64,000 bases of DNA from Neisseriaceae bacterium JH1-16 (GCA_025989215.1 JAPDNP010000004.1:124001-188000), one strand, 5' to 3'. Shown: positions 36,395 to 46,368, counted from the stretch's first letter. Notes: a model not told the origin generated them from the sequence alone. A program made the numbers and translations.

Positions 36395-37624
36395 TCAGGC
36401 AAGCTCGACGGCCGGCTCAGGGCTCAACGCCGCCGCCCAGCCGTCCGGCGCCTGCTTGATCACTACCTGCGGCGTGCCGTGCCAGGCGGCGCAGCGCGCC
36501 AGCGCCGCGCGCAGGTCGGTGGCGAGCCGCTGGGTCAGTTTCACGCCGTCCTCGATATGCAGCGCCTTCACCTCGAACACGCCCTGCGCACGATGCGCCT
36601 TGGCGTCGAGCCGGCCGACCAGCCGACCGCGGCTGAGTAGCGGCAGCACGAAGTAGCCGTAGCGGCGCTTGGCCGCCGGGGTGTAGCACTCCAAGCGGTA
36701 GTCGAAGCCGAACAGCGTAGCCGCGCGCTTGCGGTCCCACACCACCGGGTCGAACGGCGACAGCAGCGTGCTGACCGTCGAGGCGAGCCGGCCCTCGGCC
36801 GCGTCCTCAAGCAGCGGCGCCAGCTCGGCCGTCACATAGGCATCGGCCGACCAGCCCTCCACCTTCACCGGAACCAGCTCGCCGGTATCTACCAGGCCAT
36901 GCAACACTTCGGCGTAGCGGCCGCGACGCAGCCGGTAGTAGTCGGCCAGCCAGTCGGCGCGCACCACACCGAGCGCGCCGGCGCTGCGTCGCAGCAGCTC
37001 GTGCTGCACCGCCTCGAACGACGGCAGCGAGACATCGTCCCAGCCGGGCAGCACCCGTTCGGCCAGGTCGTAGACGCGCTGGAAGTTGCGCCGCTCGCTG
37101 ACCATCAGCCGGCCGGCGGTGAACAGCACTTCGAGGTGACGCTTTTCCGGCTTCCAGCCCCACCAGCCGCCGCCCTTGCCGTCGGTGCGCTCGAAGTCGG
37201 CCGAACGCACCGGGCCGTTGGCGCGGATGTGCTCGAGCATCGCGGCGATCGCGTCGTGGTGCTTGGCCATCCACTCGGTCGAGTACTTCCAGCCCATCGC
37301 CGCCGGGTCGAGCATGCGGTGGCGCAGCAGCGGGTAGTCCTCGGTCGGCACGAAGCAGGCCTCGTGCGCCCAGTATTCGAACAGCTCGCCGTCGGCCAGC
37401 GCCTGGTCCAGCCACTGGTTCGGATAATCGCCGAGCCGGCTGAACAGCACCAGATAAGGGCTGCGCGCCACCACGTGGATGGTGTCGATCTGCAGCAAGG
37501 CCATGCGGCGGATCGCCGCCATCAGGTCGGCCGGGGTGGCCTTGCGGCGCGGCGGGCGCAGCAGGCCCTGGGCGGCCAGATGCAGAGTGCGGGCGGCGGC
37601 GAGCGGCAGGTGGATGGTGGACAC
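36395..37624 (-). CDS. ycaQ: YcaQ/AlkX-type DNA glycosylase (HTH_42 family)
   Basis: A 409-residue member of the AlkZ/AlkX superfamily that unhooks interstrand crosslinks in DNA. The QxD catalytic motif (Gln45-Ile-Asp47 in LLQIDTIH) matches the E. coli YcaQ/AlkX type rather than the QxQ type of Streptomyces AlkZ. GTG at 37624 with GGAG six bases before it is the preferred start; another GTG 30 bases upstream is possible. No resistance or biosynthetic genes adjoin it, so a housekeeping repair role is more likely than self-resistance. Confidence 0.88.
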   Translation of the reverse strand: MSTIHLPLAAARTLHLAAQGLLRPPRRKATPADLMAAIRRMALLQIDTIHVVARSPYLVLFSRLGDYPNQWLDQALADGELFEYWAHEACFVPTEDYPLLRHRMLDPAAMGWKYSTEWMAKHHDAIAAMLEHIRANGPVRSADFERTDGKGGGWWGWKPEKRHLEVLFTAGRLMVSERRNFQRVYDLAERVLPGWDDVSLPSFEAVQHELLRRSAGALGVVRADWLADYYRLRRGRYAEVLHGLVDTGELVPVKVEGWSADAYVTAELAPLLEDAAEGRLASTVSTLLSPFDPVVWDRKRAATLFGFDYRLECYTPAAKRRYGYFVLPLLSRGRLVGRLDAKAHRAQGVFEVKALHIEDGVKLTQRLATDLRAALARCAAWHGTPQVVIKQAPDGWAAALSPEPAVELA

Positions 37625-37711
37625 AGCAGGACTCCGGGCAGCTGAAGCAGCCACTCTAGCAGAGCGCTTCGGCCAAGCTCAACGGCATATTCCCACCGGT
37701 GGGCACGCGCG

Positions 37712-37743
37712 AAAAACCCCGCCGGGCCGAGGCCGGGCGAGGT
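37712..37743 (-). terminator. Probable terminator of the AbgT gene
   Basis: GC-rich stem of about 12 bp with two mismatches, followed on the minus strand by GTTTTTC. Confidence 0.6.
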
Positions 37744-37759
37744 AGCGGGTTCAGATGGC

Positions 37760-39352
37760 TCAGGCGGCGATCTGATAGTAGGTAGCGGCGCCCGGGCCGA
37801 CCGGCAGGCCCAGCACGAACACCCACAGGTAGAAGAACAGACTCCAGCACACCATGAACGCCAGCGAATAAGGCAGCATCATCGCGATCAGGGTGCCGAT
37901 GCCGGCATTCTTCTGGTAGCGGCACACCATCGCCATGATCAGGCCGAAGTAGCTCATCATTGGCGTGATGATGTTGGTGACCGAGTCGCCGATCCGGTAG
38001 GCGGCCTGGATCACTTCCGGCGCATAGCCGATCAGCATCAGCATCGGCACGAAGATCGGCGCGGTCACCGCCCATTGCGCCGAGGCCGAGCCGAGCATCA
38101 GGTTGATCACCCCGCACATCAGGATGAACAGGAAGAACAGCCCCGGCCCGGTCAGGCCGAGCGCCTGCAGGCCTTCCGCCCCCTTCACCGCGAACACGGT
38201 GCCGAGATTGGTCCAGTCGAAGAAGGCCACGAACTGGGCGGCGAAGAACACCAGCACCAGATAGACACCCATGCCGCTCATCGACTTGCTCATCGCGTCG
38301 ATCACGTCGCGGTCGTTCTTCATCGTGCCAACCACCTTGCCGTAGACGAAACCCGGGATCAGGAAGAACACGAAGATGAAGGCGACGATGCCCTTCAGGA
38401 ACGGCGAACCGGAAATCAGCCCGGTCTTGGCGTTGCGCAGCGGCGCGCCTTCCGGGATCACCGCCCAGGCGAGCAAGGCGGCGAACACCAGCACCGCCAC
38501 GCCGGCGGCGATCAGGCCGCGTTTTTCCAGCGCGGTCAGCTTCTGCATCTTGTCCTGGCTGAGCGCCTCGCCGGCGTCGGCCGGGTTGTAGGTACCCAGC
38601 TTCGGCTCGACGATCTTCTCCGACACGAAGGCGCCGACCAGGGTGATCAGGAAGGTGCTGGCCATCATGAAGTACCAGTTCACCTCGGCGCCGACCGTGT
38701 AGTTCGGGTCGATCAGGTGCACCGCGCTCTCAGTGATGCCGGACAACAGCGGGTCGACAGTGCCGAGCAGCAGGTTGGCGCTGTAGCCACCCGACACGCC
38801 GGCGAACGCGGCGGCGAGGCCGGCCAGCGGATGGCGCCCCAGCGCGTGGAAGATCATCGCCGACAGCGGGATCAGCACCACATAGCCCAGTTCCGACGCG
38901 GTATTCGACACGATGCCGGCGAACACCACGGTGACGGTGACCATGCGCTTCGAGGCGCTCATCACCAGGCCGCGCATCGACGCGGACAGCAGGCCGGAAT
39001 GCTCGGCCACGCCGACGCCGAGCAGCGCGACCAGCACGGTGCCCAGCGGCGCGAAGCCGGTGAAGTTGCTCATCAGGTGGGTGACGATCTTCGCCAGGCC
39101 CTCGCCGGTCAGCAGGCTGACCACGGTGATGGTGCCGGTGGCGGCACGACCGGCCGCGCCTTCCGGGCGCGGGTCGAGCACTTCGACGCCGAAGTGGGCG
39201 CCGAGCGCCGAGGCGCCCAGCACGGCCAGGCAGAACAAGGCAAACAGGGTCACCGGGTGCGGCAGCAGGTTGCCCAGCCACTCCACGGTATCCAGAAAAC
39301 GGCCCATCGCGTTCTTGCGCGATGGCAGCATCGCAGGCGGTGCACTACCCAT
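37760..39352 (-). CDS. AbgT-family transporter (p-aminobenzoyl-glutamate/antimetabolite transporter, MtrF-like)
   Basis: A 530-residue polytopic inner-membrane protein of the AbgT family. The conserved segments (GVGVAEHSGLLSASMR, NTASELGYVVLIPLSAMIF, GLTGPGLFFLFILMCGVINLMLGSASAQW, GDSVTNIITPMMSYFG) are present, including the two re-entrant loops. E. coli AbgT takes up p-aminobenzoyl-glutamate, whereas Neisseria MtrF and Alcanivorax YdaH export sulfonamides; sequence alone does not choose. ATG at 39352 has GGGAGGAA. An unusually AT-rich leader with a direct repeat lies upstream. Confidence 0.9.
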   Translation of the reverse strand: MGSAPPAMLPSRKNAMGRFLDTVEWLGNLLPHPVTLFALFCLAVLGASALGAHFGVEVLDPRPEGAAGRAATGTITVVSLLTGEGLAKIVTHLMSNFTGFAPLGTVLVALLGVGVAEHSGLLSASMRGLVMSASKRMVTVTVVFAGIVSNTASELGYVVLIPLSAMIFHALGRHPLAGLAAAFAGVSGGYSANLLLGTVDPLLSGITESAVHLIDPNYTVGAEVNWYFMMASTFLITLVGAFVSEKIVEPKLGTYNPADAGEALSQDKMQKLTALEKRGLIAAGVAVLVFAALLAWAVIPEGAPLRNAKTGLISGSPFLKGIVAFIFVFFLIPGFVYGKVVGTMKNDRDVIDAMSKSMSGMGVYLVLVFFAAQFVAFFDWTNLGTVFAVKGAEGLQALGLTGPGLFFLFILMCGVINLMLGSASAQWAVTAPIFVPMLMLIGYAPEVIQAAYRIGDSVTNIITPMMSYFGLIMAMVCRYQKNAGIGTLIAMMLPYSLAFMVCWSLFFYLWVFVLGLPVGPGAATYYQIAA

Positions 39353-39374
39353 GAGAAGTTCCTCCCGATCTGTG

Positions 39375-39401
39375 TGTAACGATTTGTTTGTTTTGTAACG
39401 A
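39375..39401. promoter_or_regulatory. TGTAACGA direct repeat in the AbgT gene leader
   Basis: Two exact copies 19 bases apart (start to start, about two helical turns), 23 bases upstream of the AbgT start codon, suggest a regulator site. Confidence 0.45.
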
Positions 39402-39695
39402 AATGTAAATTCCTCATCACAAACTAGCAAGAAATGCGTAAAGCACCAAATTTTCAGAAAATACAAAAACCAAAAAACAACAGCCAATACACTGATTTCA
39501 AAACAATCTTGACAACATTAGCAAATATAAAATTAGCTTTTGCCAATTTATGATAAGCACTTATTCGGCAATAAAATGCCAATAACCTCAACTGCTTAGC
39601 GGCGGCTATTTTCACGGCATAGCCCTGCCCGGCAGCCGCAGCCGGCAAGCCGCCCGGCGGCAAACTGTCATATCATGAGCGCGCCGTGCCGCCTC

Positions 39696-39708
39696 TTCGG
39701 CCAACCTT
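39696..39708. repeat. Extragenic copy of the repeated word before the DUF4124 gene
   Basis: TTCGGCCAACCTT, exact 13-base match, 14 bases before the ATG of the next gene. Confidence 0.9.
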
Positions 39709-39721
39709 CCGACCTGCCCCG

Positions 39722-40192
39722 ATGAACCGACTGCTCGCCCTTGCCCTGCTGTTGACCGCCACCGCCCACGCGGCACCTGTCTATAAATTCGTCGACCAGA
39801 ACGGCAACGTCACCTACACCAATGTGCCGGTGCCGGGCGCCCAGCAGATCGATGTCGGTCCACCGGCCGGCTCCCGCCCACCCGCGGCGCGCAGCCCCGC
39901 CGCCAAACCGCGCGCCACTGTCTCGTCCGGCGCCGCCCCGGCCGATGCCCAGGTCGCCCCCACCGTGCAGAAACAGCGCGATGCCGGCCGTCGCCAGATC
40001 CTCGAGCAGGAACTGGCCAACGAGCAGAAGGCGCTGGCCGATGCCCGCCAGGCGCTCACCGACGGCAAGGCGGTGCGCAACGGCGACGAGCGCAACTACG
40101 CGAAATATCAGGAACGCATCAAGAAGCTGCAGGACGCGGTAACCGACCGCGAGAAGAACATCCAGGCCTTGCAGCAGGAACTGGCGCGCTGA
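39722..40192 (+). CDS. DUF4124 domain exported protein
   Basis: A 156-residue periplasmic protein: signal peptide to about residue 18 (TATAHAAPVYKF), a DUF4124 segment (YKFVDQNGNVTYTNVPVPGAQQ), an Ala/Pro linker and a C-terminal coiled coil rich in Gln, Lys and Glu from about residue 90. DUF4124 proteins are common in beta- and gammaproteobacteria; function unknown. It lies directly before glnL in this and related genomes, but the sigma-54 promoter between them suggests separate control. Confidence 0.85.
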   Translation: MNRLLALALLLTATAHAAPVYKFVDQNGNVTYTNVPVPGAQQIDVGPPAGSRPPAARSPAAKPRATVSSGAAPADAQVAPTVQKQRDAGRRQILEQELANEQKALADARQALTDGKAVRNGDERNYAKYQERIKKLQDAVTDREKNIQALQQELAR

Positions 40193-40241
40193 ACCGTCGT
40201 CGATTTATCTCGATACAAAGCAATTTCCACAGCGGCGAATT

Positions 40242-40282
40242 TGCACCATGATTGGGCCGACCGGATGCACCAAATGAGTGCA
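40242..40282 (+). promoter_or_regulatory. NtrC-type sites upstream of glnL
   Basis: TGCACC-AAATG-AGTGCA at 40266-40282 matches the NtrC dyad closely; TGCACC at 40242-40247 is a further half-site. They lie just upstream of the -24/-12 element, much closer than at glnA. Confidence 0.8.
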
Positions 40283-40322
40283 TACTATAGCTAAGGGCCC
40301 GGTTTATCACGGGCTGGGCACC

Positions 40323-40340
40323 GGGCACGCTTCCTGCTTG
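40323..40340 (+). promoter_or_regulatory. Sigma-54 promoter of glnL-glnG
   Basis: GGGCACGCTTCCTGCTTG has GG and GC ten bases apart and the same CTGCTT half as the glnA promoter. It lies 32 bases before the glnL ATG, so the leader is only about 25 bases. Confidence 0.88.
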
Positions 40341-40371
40341 GTATCGGTTCAAACCCAGATGACGACCCGCC

Positions 40372-41439
40372 ATGATGCCTTCCGTTTACGCTGGGCTGGA
40401 ATTGCTCGACACCCCGGTGTTGGTCTGCCAGGCCGACGGCACCATCGTCTACGCCAACCCGGCGTCCGAAAACCTGCTGGCGCTAGGCCGCAAGGAGCTG
40501 TCGCGCCACCCGCTGTTCGCGCTGTTCGCCGAACCGGCCCCGCTCGCCAATGCGCTGACCACCGCGCTGTCCCACCACGCCAGCTTCATCGAGCACGACC
40601 TGGAGCTGCCGCTCGCGCATAGCGACGCGGCGCTGCACATCGCGCTCACCGTCACCCCGATCGACAACGAGCTCGCGCTGTTGGAACTGCGTGCGCTCGA
40701 CCAGCAGCTGAAGATCGCCAACGAGGAACGGCTGCTATTGCAGCACCAGGCCAACCGCGAGCTGATCCGCAACCTGGCGCACGAGATCAAGAACCCGCTC
40801 GGCGGCATCCGCGGCGCAGCGCAGCTGCTGGAACACGAGCTGCTCGATCGTCCGGAACTGAAGGAATACACCGAGGTGATCAAGGAGGAGGCGCTGCGCC
40901 TGCAGAGCCTGGTCGACCGCTTGCTCGCCCCGCACCGCCGCCACCACGTCGGCGAGATGAACATCCACGAGGTGCTGGAGCGAGTGCGCAGCATCGCGCT
41001 GGCTGAAACCCGTGAGGGGCTGAGCATCGTGCGCGACTACGACGTCAGCCTGCCGCCCCTGATGGCCGACAAGGAGCAACTGATCCAGGTGGTGCTGAAC
41101 CTGGTGCGCAACGCCGTGCAGGCAATGAACGGCCGCGGTGAGATCGTGCTGTCTACCCGGGTCGCGCGCCAGGTGACCATCGCGCGGGTGCGCCACCCGC
41201 TGGCACTGCGCCTGGCGATCACCGACAACGGCCCGGGCATCCCCGAGGCGATCCGCGAACACATCTTCTATCCACTCGTTACCGGCCGCGCCGAAGGCAC
41301 CGGCCTCGGCCTGACGCTGACCCAGGCCTTCGTGCACCAGCACGGCGGCAGCATCGAATTCGACTCCCACCCGGGCCATACCTGCTTCACCGTCTTGCTG
41401 CCGTTCCGCGATGACGACGCTACGAGGAAACCATCATGA
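40372..41439 (+). CDS. glnL: Nitrogen regulation sensor kinase NtrB
   Basis: A 355-residue soluble kinase/phosphatase. A PAS domain (residues 1-110) precedes the phospho-acceptor His137 (LAHEIKNPLGG) and the HATPase core with N box (NLVRNAVQAM), G1 (DNGPGIP) and G2 (GTGLGLTL). PII proteins switch its activity by nitrogen status. Weak ribosome site. Coupled to glnG by an ATGA overlap. Confidence 0.95.
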   Translation: MMPSVYAGLELLDTPVLVCQADGTIVYANPASENLLALGRKELSRHPLFALFAEPAPLANALTTALSHHASFIEHDLELPLAHSDAALHIALTVTPIDNELALLELRALDQQLKIANEERLLLQHQANRELIRNLAHEIKNPLGGIRGAAQLLEHELLDRPELKEYTEVIKEEALRLQSLVDRLLAPHRRHHVGEMNIHEVLERVRSIALAETREGLSIVRDYDVSLPPLMADKEQLIQVVLNLVRNAVQAMNGRGEIVLSTRVARQVTIARVRHPLALRLAITDNGPGIPEAIREHIFYPLVTGRAEGTGLGLTLTQAFVHQHGGSIEFDSHPGHTCFTVLLPFRDDDATRKPS

Positions 41440-42857
41440 CCCACGCCGTCTGGATCATCGACGACGACAAGGCGATCCGCTGGGTGCTGGAAAAAGCACT
41501 CACCCGCGCCGGCATCGCCCACCAGAGCTTCGAGCGCGCCGACGACGCGTTGAACGCGCTGCCGCTGGGCACGCCGCGCGCCATCGTCTCGGACATCCGC
41601 ATGCCCGGCACCGACGGGCTGAAGTTCCTAGCCGCGGTGAAGGCCGACTACCCTGCGTTGCCGGTGATCATCATGACTGCGCACGCCGACCTCGACTCGG
41701 CGGTGGCATCGTTCCAGGGCGGCGCCTTCGAGTACCTGCCCAAACCGTTCGACATCGACACCGCAGTGCTGCTAATCGAGCGCGCCTTGGCCGAAAACGG
41801 CGGCAGCGACGAGGCCAGCGATGCCGCCGAAGCGCTGCCAGCGCTGCTGGGCCAGGCACCAGCGATGCAGGACGTGTTCCGCGCGATCGGTAGGCTTTCG
41901 CAGTCCAGCGTCACCGTGCTGATCACCGGCGAGTCGGGCACCGGCAAGGAGCGCGTCGCTGAGGCGCTGCATCGTCACTCGGCGCGCGCCGCCAAGCCCT
42001 TCATCGCACTGAACACCGCGGCGATCCCGAAGGACCTGTTGGAATCAGAGCTGTTCGGCCACGAGAAAGGCGCGTTCACCGGTGCGCTGGCGACGCGGCG
42101 CGGCCGCTTCGAGGAAGCCGAGGGTGGCACGCTATTCCTCGACGAGATCGGCGACATGCCGACCGAGCTGCAGACCCGGCTGCTGCGGGTGCTGTCCGAC
42201 GGCCAGTTCTATCGGGTCGGCGGCCATACTCCGATCAAGGCGAACGTGCGGGTGATTGCCGCCACTCACCAGCATCTGGAAGAGCGGGTGAAACAGGGGC
42301 TGTTCCGCGAGGACCTGTACCACCGCCTGAATGTGATCCGGCTGCGCCTGCCGCCGCTGCGCGAGCGTCGCGAGGACGTGCCGCTATTGGCGCGCCATTT
42401 CCTGACCAAGAGCGCCGTCAGCCTGGGGGTCGAGCCGAAACGGCTGACCGAGGCGGCGATGGCGCGGCTGGCCGGCTACGCCTTCCCCGGCAATGTGCGC
42501 GAGCTGGAAAACCTGTGCCAGTGGCTGACGGTGATGGCACCGGGCCAGACCGTCGAGGAGCTGGACCTGCCGCCCGAGGTGCGCGAGGCGATGGCGGGCG
42601 ATAGCGGCCTCGCCAGCCAGGGCGGTGGCGACTGGGCCGTCGGCCTGTCGGCCGAAGTGGCACGGCGCCTCGCCGCCGGCGAGACCGGCCTGATCGACGA
42701 GCTGACCCGCCGCTTCGAGACCACCTGCATCCGCGCCGGCCTCGCGCATACCGGCGGGCGTAAGGTCGAGGCGGCGCATGTGCTGGGCTGGGGGCGCAAT
42801 ACGCTGACGCGCAAGATCCAGGAGCTGGGCCTGGAAGAGCACGACACCGGGCACTGA
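41436..42857 (+). CDS. glnG: Nitrogen regulation response regulator NtrC
   Basis: A 473-residue sigma-54 activator. Receiver domain with phospho-acceptor Asp53, AAA+ domain with GESGTGKE and GAFTGA (the sigma-54 contact loop), and a C-terminal Fis-type DNA-binding domain ([16 protein letters not shown]). It should drive the two -24/-12 promoters in this window. Ends in a long terminator. Confidence 0.97.
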   Translation: MTHAVWIIDDDKAIRWVLEKALTRAGIAHQSFERADDALNALPLGTPRAIVSDIRMPGTDGLKFLAAVKADYPALPVIIMTAHADLDSAVASFQGGAFEYLPKPFDIDTAVLLIERALAENGGSDEASDAAEALPALLGQAPAMQDVFRAIGRLSQSSVTVLITGESGTGKERVAEALHRHSARAAKPFIALNTAAIPKDLLESELFGHEKGAFTGALATRRGRFEEAEGGTLFLDEIGDMPTELQTRLLRVLSDGQFYRVGGHTPIKANVRVIAATHQHLEERVKQGLFREDLYHRLNVIRLRLPPLRERREDVPLLARHFLTKSAVSLGVEPKRLTEAAMARLAGYAFPGNVRELENLCQWLTVMAPGQTVEELDLPPEVREAMAGDSGLASQGGGDWAVGLSAEVARRLAAGETGLIDELTRRFETTCIRAGLAHTGGRKVEAAHVLGWGRNTLTRKIQELGLEEHDTGH

Positions 42858-42872
42858 AGTTCACTGCTGTTC

Positions 42873-42914
42873 AAAGGGCGGGAGGCGCACCGGATGGTGC
42901 CCTTCCCGCCCTTT
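42873..42914 (+). terminator. Terminator of glnLG
   Basis: Long stem AAAGGGCGGGA/TCCCGCCCTTT with an inner hairpin GCACC/GGTGC, followed by TTTTG. Confidence 0.9.
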
Positions 42915-42925
42915 TGTGCTTTAAC

Positions 42926-42935
42926 GTTGGCCGAA
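42926..42935. repeat. Extragenic copy of the repeated word between glnG and metR
   Basis: GTTGGCCGAA in AACG context, between converging genes. Confidence 0.85.
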
Positions 42936-42944
42936 TCGTCCCGA

Positions 42945-43874
42945 TCAAGCACCCAGCGCGCTCAAGCCCGGCAGCGTGGCGAAGCTGGTCGAGCGCACCG
43001 TGTCGACGAAGTCGTTCAGATAGGCCGCCACCGCGTCGTCCTCGCGCACCGCCGCATACAGTTCGCTTTGCAGGCCGCCGTCGATCTGGCGCGCCACCAC
43101 ATAGCCCTTCTCCAGGTAAGGTACCACCGCCCAGTACGGCAGCGCCGCCACGCCGCGCCGGCTCGCCACCAGCTGCACGATGGCGATGGTCAGCTCGGAG
43201 GTGCGCCGCGCCGGGCTGACCCCGGCCGGCTTCAGGCATTTGCGCATCAGGTCGAGCATCGCGTCCGGCACCGGATAGCTGATCAGCGTCTCGTTGGCGA
43301 AGTCCGCCGCGCTCCAGCTCTTCTTTGCCGCCAGCGGGTGGTCGCGCGCCGCCAGCGCCACCATCTCGTAGGCGAACAGCGGAAAGTAGCGGATGCCCGG
43401 CGTGTCCTCCGCCTCGGACACGATCGCGAGATCAGCCCGGCCGGTCATCAACAGGCCGACCGGGTCGGCGTGAAAGCCCGACACGATGTCGAGCTCCACC
43501 GCCGGCCAATGGCTGCGGAACGCATCCATCGCCGGCATCAGCCAGTCGAAACAGGTGTGGCACTCCACCGCCACGCGCAACTCGCCCGCCTCGCCCTCGC
43601 GCAGCCGCGCCAGATCGCGCTCGGCATTGTCGACCTGCGCCAGCACTTGGCGCGCCAACACCAGCAGCCGCTCGCCGGCCGGGGTCAGCCTGAGCGGCTG
43701 CGCCTTGCGCCGCTCGAACAAGGCAACGCCGTAGCCGTCTTCCAGGGCCTTGAGCTGGTGCGACAGCGCCGACTGGGTCAGGAACACCCGGCGCGCCGCC
43801 TGCGACACGCTGCCGGTCTCGGCGATCGCCACGATGGAGCGCAGGTGGCGCAATTCCAGTGGGCTTCTGGTCAT
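42945..43874 (-). CDS. metR: LysR-family regulator, MetR-like
   Basis: A 309-residue LysR protein with N-terminal HTH (SVSQAARRVFLTQSALSHQLKALE) and the effector domain ECHTCFDWLMPAMDAFR typical of MetR, whose coactivator is homocysteine. Divergent from metE with paired operator-like sites between. I chose ATG at 43874; a GTG at 43883 is possible. Confidence 0.9.
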   Translation of the reverse strand: MTRSPLELRHLRSIVAIAETGSVSQAARRVFLTQSALSHQLKALEDGYGVALFERRKAQPLRLTPAGERLLVLARQVLAQVDNAERDLARLREGEAGELRVAVECHTCFDWLMPAMDAFRSHWPAVELDIVSGFHADPVGLLMTGRADLAIVSEAEDTPGIRYFPLFAYEMVALAARDHPLAAKKSWSAADFANETLISYPVPDAMLDLMRKCLKPAGVSPARRTSELTIAIVQLVASRRGVAALPYWAVVPYLEKGYVVARQIDGGLQSELYAAVREDDAVAAYLNDFVDTVRSTSFATLPGLSALGA

Positions 43875-43917
43875 GAATTTCACTCATTCCAAACAACAAT
43901 ACAATGAGTTTGCCTCA
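43874..43917. promoter_or_regulatory. Paired MetR-type operators between metR and metE
   Basis: MetR consensus is TGAA-N5-TTCA. TGAA-TTTCA-CTCA lies at 43874-43886 and TGAG-TTTGC-CTCA at 43905-43917, 31 bases apart, the second a perfect dyad ATGAG/CTCAT. The first overlaps the metR start, consistent with autorepression. Confidence 0.7.
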
Positions 43918-43974
43918 TAAACAGAGCCAGGAATAGTCTAGTGGCATCGATAACGACCCCCACCAGAGATCGCC

Positions 43975-46260
43975 ATGACCACCCTGCACACCCTCGGTTT
44001 CCCTCGCATTGGCGCGAAACGCGAGCTGAAACTCGCCCTCGAGGCCTTCTGGAAAGGTCAACAGAACGCTGTCGAACTGTTGGACACGGCGCGCGAGCTG
44101 CGCCAGCGCCACTGGCTGAACCAGAAAGCCGCCGGCATCCAGCAGGTGCCGGTCGGCGACTTCGCGCTGTACGACCACGTGCTCGACGCGCAACTGCTGG
44201 TCGGCGCGATCCCGAAGCGCTTCGGTCTCGATGCCGCCACGCTCGATCTGGCCGGCTATTTCACTCTGGCGCGCGGCGATGCCGGCCACCATGCGCAGGA
44301 AATGACCAAGTGGTTCGATACCAACTATCACTACCTGGTGCCTGAATGGCACGCCGACACCGCCTTTTCGGCCAACCCCGAGCGGCTGCTGGCCCAGGTG
44401 CGCGAGGCACAGGCGCTGGGTCTGAAGGCCAAACCGGTGCTGGTCGGCCCGCTGACGCTGCTGTGGCTGGGCAAGACCAAGGGCGAGGCCTTCGAGCGCC
44501 TGGCGCTGTTGCCGCAACTGCTCGCCGTCTACCGCGAACTGCTGGCGGCACTGGCTGCCTCCGGCATCGACTGGGTGCAGATCGACGAACCGATCCTGGC
44601 GCTGGAACTGCCCACCGAGTGGCTCGCCGCCTTCGCCCCGGCGTATCAAACCCTGGCCGACAGCCCGGTGAAGCTGCTGTTGGCGACCTATTTCGGTAGC
44701 GTCGCCGAACACGCCGCGCTGATCAACGCACTGCCCATCGCCGGCCTGCACCTGGATCTCGCGCGGGCACCGGAGCAGCTCGACGCCTTCCTGCCCGGTT
44801 GGCCGGCCGGCCGTGTGCTGTCCGCCGGCCTGATCGACGGGCGCAATATCTGGCGCGCCGACCTGTCCCGCCAGCTTGCCCGTGCTCAAACCTTGGCCGA
44901 ACGCTTCGGCGATGCGCTGTGGCTGGCGCCGTCCTGCTCGCTGTTGCACGTGCCGCTCGATGCGGCGCAGGAGACCGCGCTCGACACCGAGCTCAGGAGC
45001 TGGCTCGCCTTCGCGCTGCAGAAGCTCAACGAGCTGAAACTGCTCAAGCGCGGCATCGAACAGGGGCGTGATGCGATCGCCAACGAGCTGGCCGGCAGCG
45101 ACTTCGCCCAGGCCACCCGCCGCCAGAGCCCGCGCATCCACCGCGCCGACGTCGCCGCGCGCCTGGCCGCGCTGCCGGCCGACGCCGACCGCCGCGCGTC
45201 GCCCTACCCGGTGCGCGCCACCGCGCAGCGCGCCTGGCTGCAGCTGCCGCTACTGCCGACCACCACCATCGGCTCCTTCCCACAGACCGCCGAGATCCGC
45301 GCCGCCCGCGCCGCGTTCAAGAAGGGCGAGCTCGCCGCCGCCGACTACGAGACCGCGATGCGCGCCGAGATCGCCGAGATGATCCGCCGCCAGGAGGCGC
45401 TGGCCATCGACGTGCCGGTGCACGGCGAGGCGGAGCGCAACGACATGGTCGAATACTTCGGCGAGCAGCTGGCCGGCTATCTGTTCACCCAGCTCGGCTG
45501 GGTGCAGAGCTACGGCAGCCGCTGCGTGAAGCCGCCGATCATCTTCGGCGACGTGGCGCGCGAGGCGCCGATGACGGTGCGCTGGTCGGTGTACGCGCAG
45601 AGCCTGACCCAGCGTCCGGTGAAGGGCATGCTGACCGGCCCGGTGACGATGCTGCAGTGGAGCTTCGTGCGCGACGACCTGCCGCGCTCGACCGTGGCCC
45701 GCCAGATCGCGCTGGCGCTGAACGACGAGGTGCTGGATCTCGAAGCCGCCGGCATCCGGGTGATCCAGATCGACGAACCGGCGATCCGCGAGGGCCTGCC
45801 GCTGAAGCGCGCCGACTGGGATCGCTATCTCGCCTGGACCGGCGAGGCGTTCCGCCTGTCCAGCCACCGGGTCGACGACGCCACCCAGATCCACACCCAT
45901 ATGTGCTACTCGGAATTCAACGACATCCTGCCGGCCATCGCTGCGCTCGACGCCGACGTGATCACCATCGAGACCTCGCGTTCGGACATGCAGCTGCTGA
46001 CCGCCTTCGGCGAGTTCGCCTACCCGAACGAGATCGGCCCGGGCGTCTACGACATCCACAGCCCGCGCATCCCGGCCGAGGCGGAAATCGAGCGGCTATT
46101 GACCAAGGCGCTGGCGGTGATCCCGGCCGAGCGGCTGTGGGTGAACCCGGACTGCGGGCTGAAGACGCGAGGCTGGCCGGAGGTTGAGGCGGCGCTGGCC
46201 AATATGATGGCGGTGACGAAGCACTTGCGGGCGAGCTTGGGGGAAAGGGGGAGTGTGTAA
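43975..46260 (+). CDS. metE: Cobalamin-independent methionine synthase
   Basis: A 761-residue zinc enzyme transferring a methyl group from 5-methyltetrahydropteroyl-triglutamate to homocysteine. Two TIM-barrel halves are present; zinc ligands His642, Cys644 (HMCYSEFND) and Cys727 ([10 protein letters not shown]) are intact, with the [10 protein letters not shown] segment. Divergent from metR, its likely activator. The only non-coding gap of its size in the window follows it. Confidence 0.97.
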   Translation: MTTLHTLGFPRIGAKRELKLALEAFWKGQQNAVELLDTARELRQRHWLNQKAAGIQQVPVGDFALYDHVLDAQLLVGAIPKRFGLDAATLDLAGYFTLARGDAGHHAQEMTKWFDTNYHYLVPEWHADTAFSANPERLLAQVREAQALGLKAKPVLVGPLTLLWLGKTKGEAFERLALLPQLLAVYRELLAALAASGIDWVQIDEPILALELPTEWLAAFAPAYQTLADSPVKLLLATYFGSVAEHAALINALPIAGLHLDLARAPEQLDAFLPGWPAGRVLSAGLIDGRNIWRADLSRQLARAQTLAERFGDALWLAPSCSLLHVPLDAAQETALDTELRSWLAFALQKLNELKLLKRGIEQGRDAIANELAGSDFAQATRRQSPRIHRADVAARLAALPADADRRASPYPVRATAQRAWLQLPLLPTTTIGSFPQTAEIRAARAAFKKGELAAADYETAMRAEIAEMIRRQEALAIDVPVHGEAERNDMVEYFGEQLAGYLFTQLGWVQSYGSRCVKPPIIFGDVAREAPMTVRWSVYAQSLTQRPVKGMLTGPVTMLQWSFVRDDLPRSTVARQIALALNDEVLDLEAAGIRVIQIDEPAIREGLPLKRADWDRYLAWTGEAFRLSSHRVDDATQIHTHMCYSEFNDILPAIAALDADVITIETSRSDMQLLTAFGEFAYPNEIGPGVYDIHSPRIPAEAEIERLLTKALAVIPAERLWVNPDCGLKTRGWPEVEAALANMMAVTKHLRASLGERGSV

Positions 46261-46264
46261 GGAG

Positions 46265-46290
46265 CGGGAGGTGATGGCTCCCCGTTTTTT
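46265..46290 (+). terminator. Terminator of metE
   Basis: Imperfect stem CGGGAG/CTCCCCG followed by TTTTTTA, right after the stop codon. Confidence 0.8.
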
Positions 46291-46355
46291 ATTTGGAGGT
46301 TCGACTGAGCTGTTTCTGTCAATCGCAGCGTTGTCCGCCTTGCCTGGATCTTCGT

Positions 46356-46368
46356 TTCGGCCAACGTT
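46356..46368. repeat. Extragenic copy of the repeated word
   Basis: TTCGGCCAACGTT; the AACG variant of the consensus, in the island after metE. Confidence 0.85.

Larger units (their letters stand above)
39353..39721. other. 369-base AT-rich intergenic region between AbgT gene and DUF4124 gene
   Basis: From about 39,380 to 39,600 the sequence is far more AT-rich than anything else in the window, with no plausible ORF. It includes the direct repeat TGTAACGA at 39375 and 39394 and one copy of the repeated word at 39696. It probably holds the promoters of both divergent genes. Confidence 0.75.
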
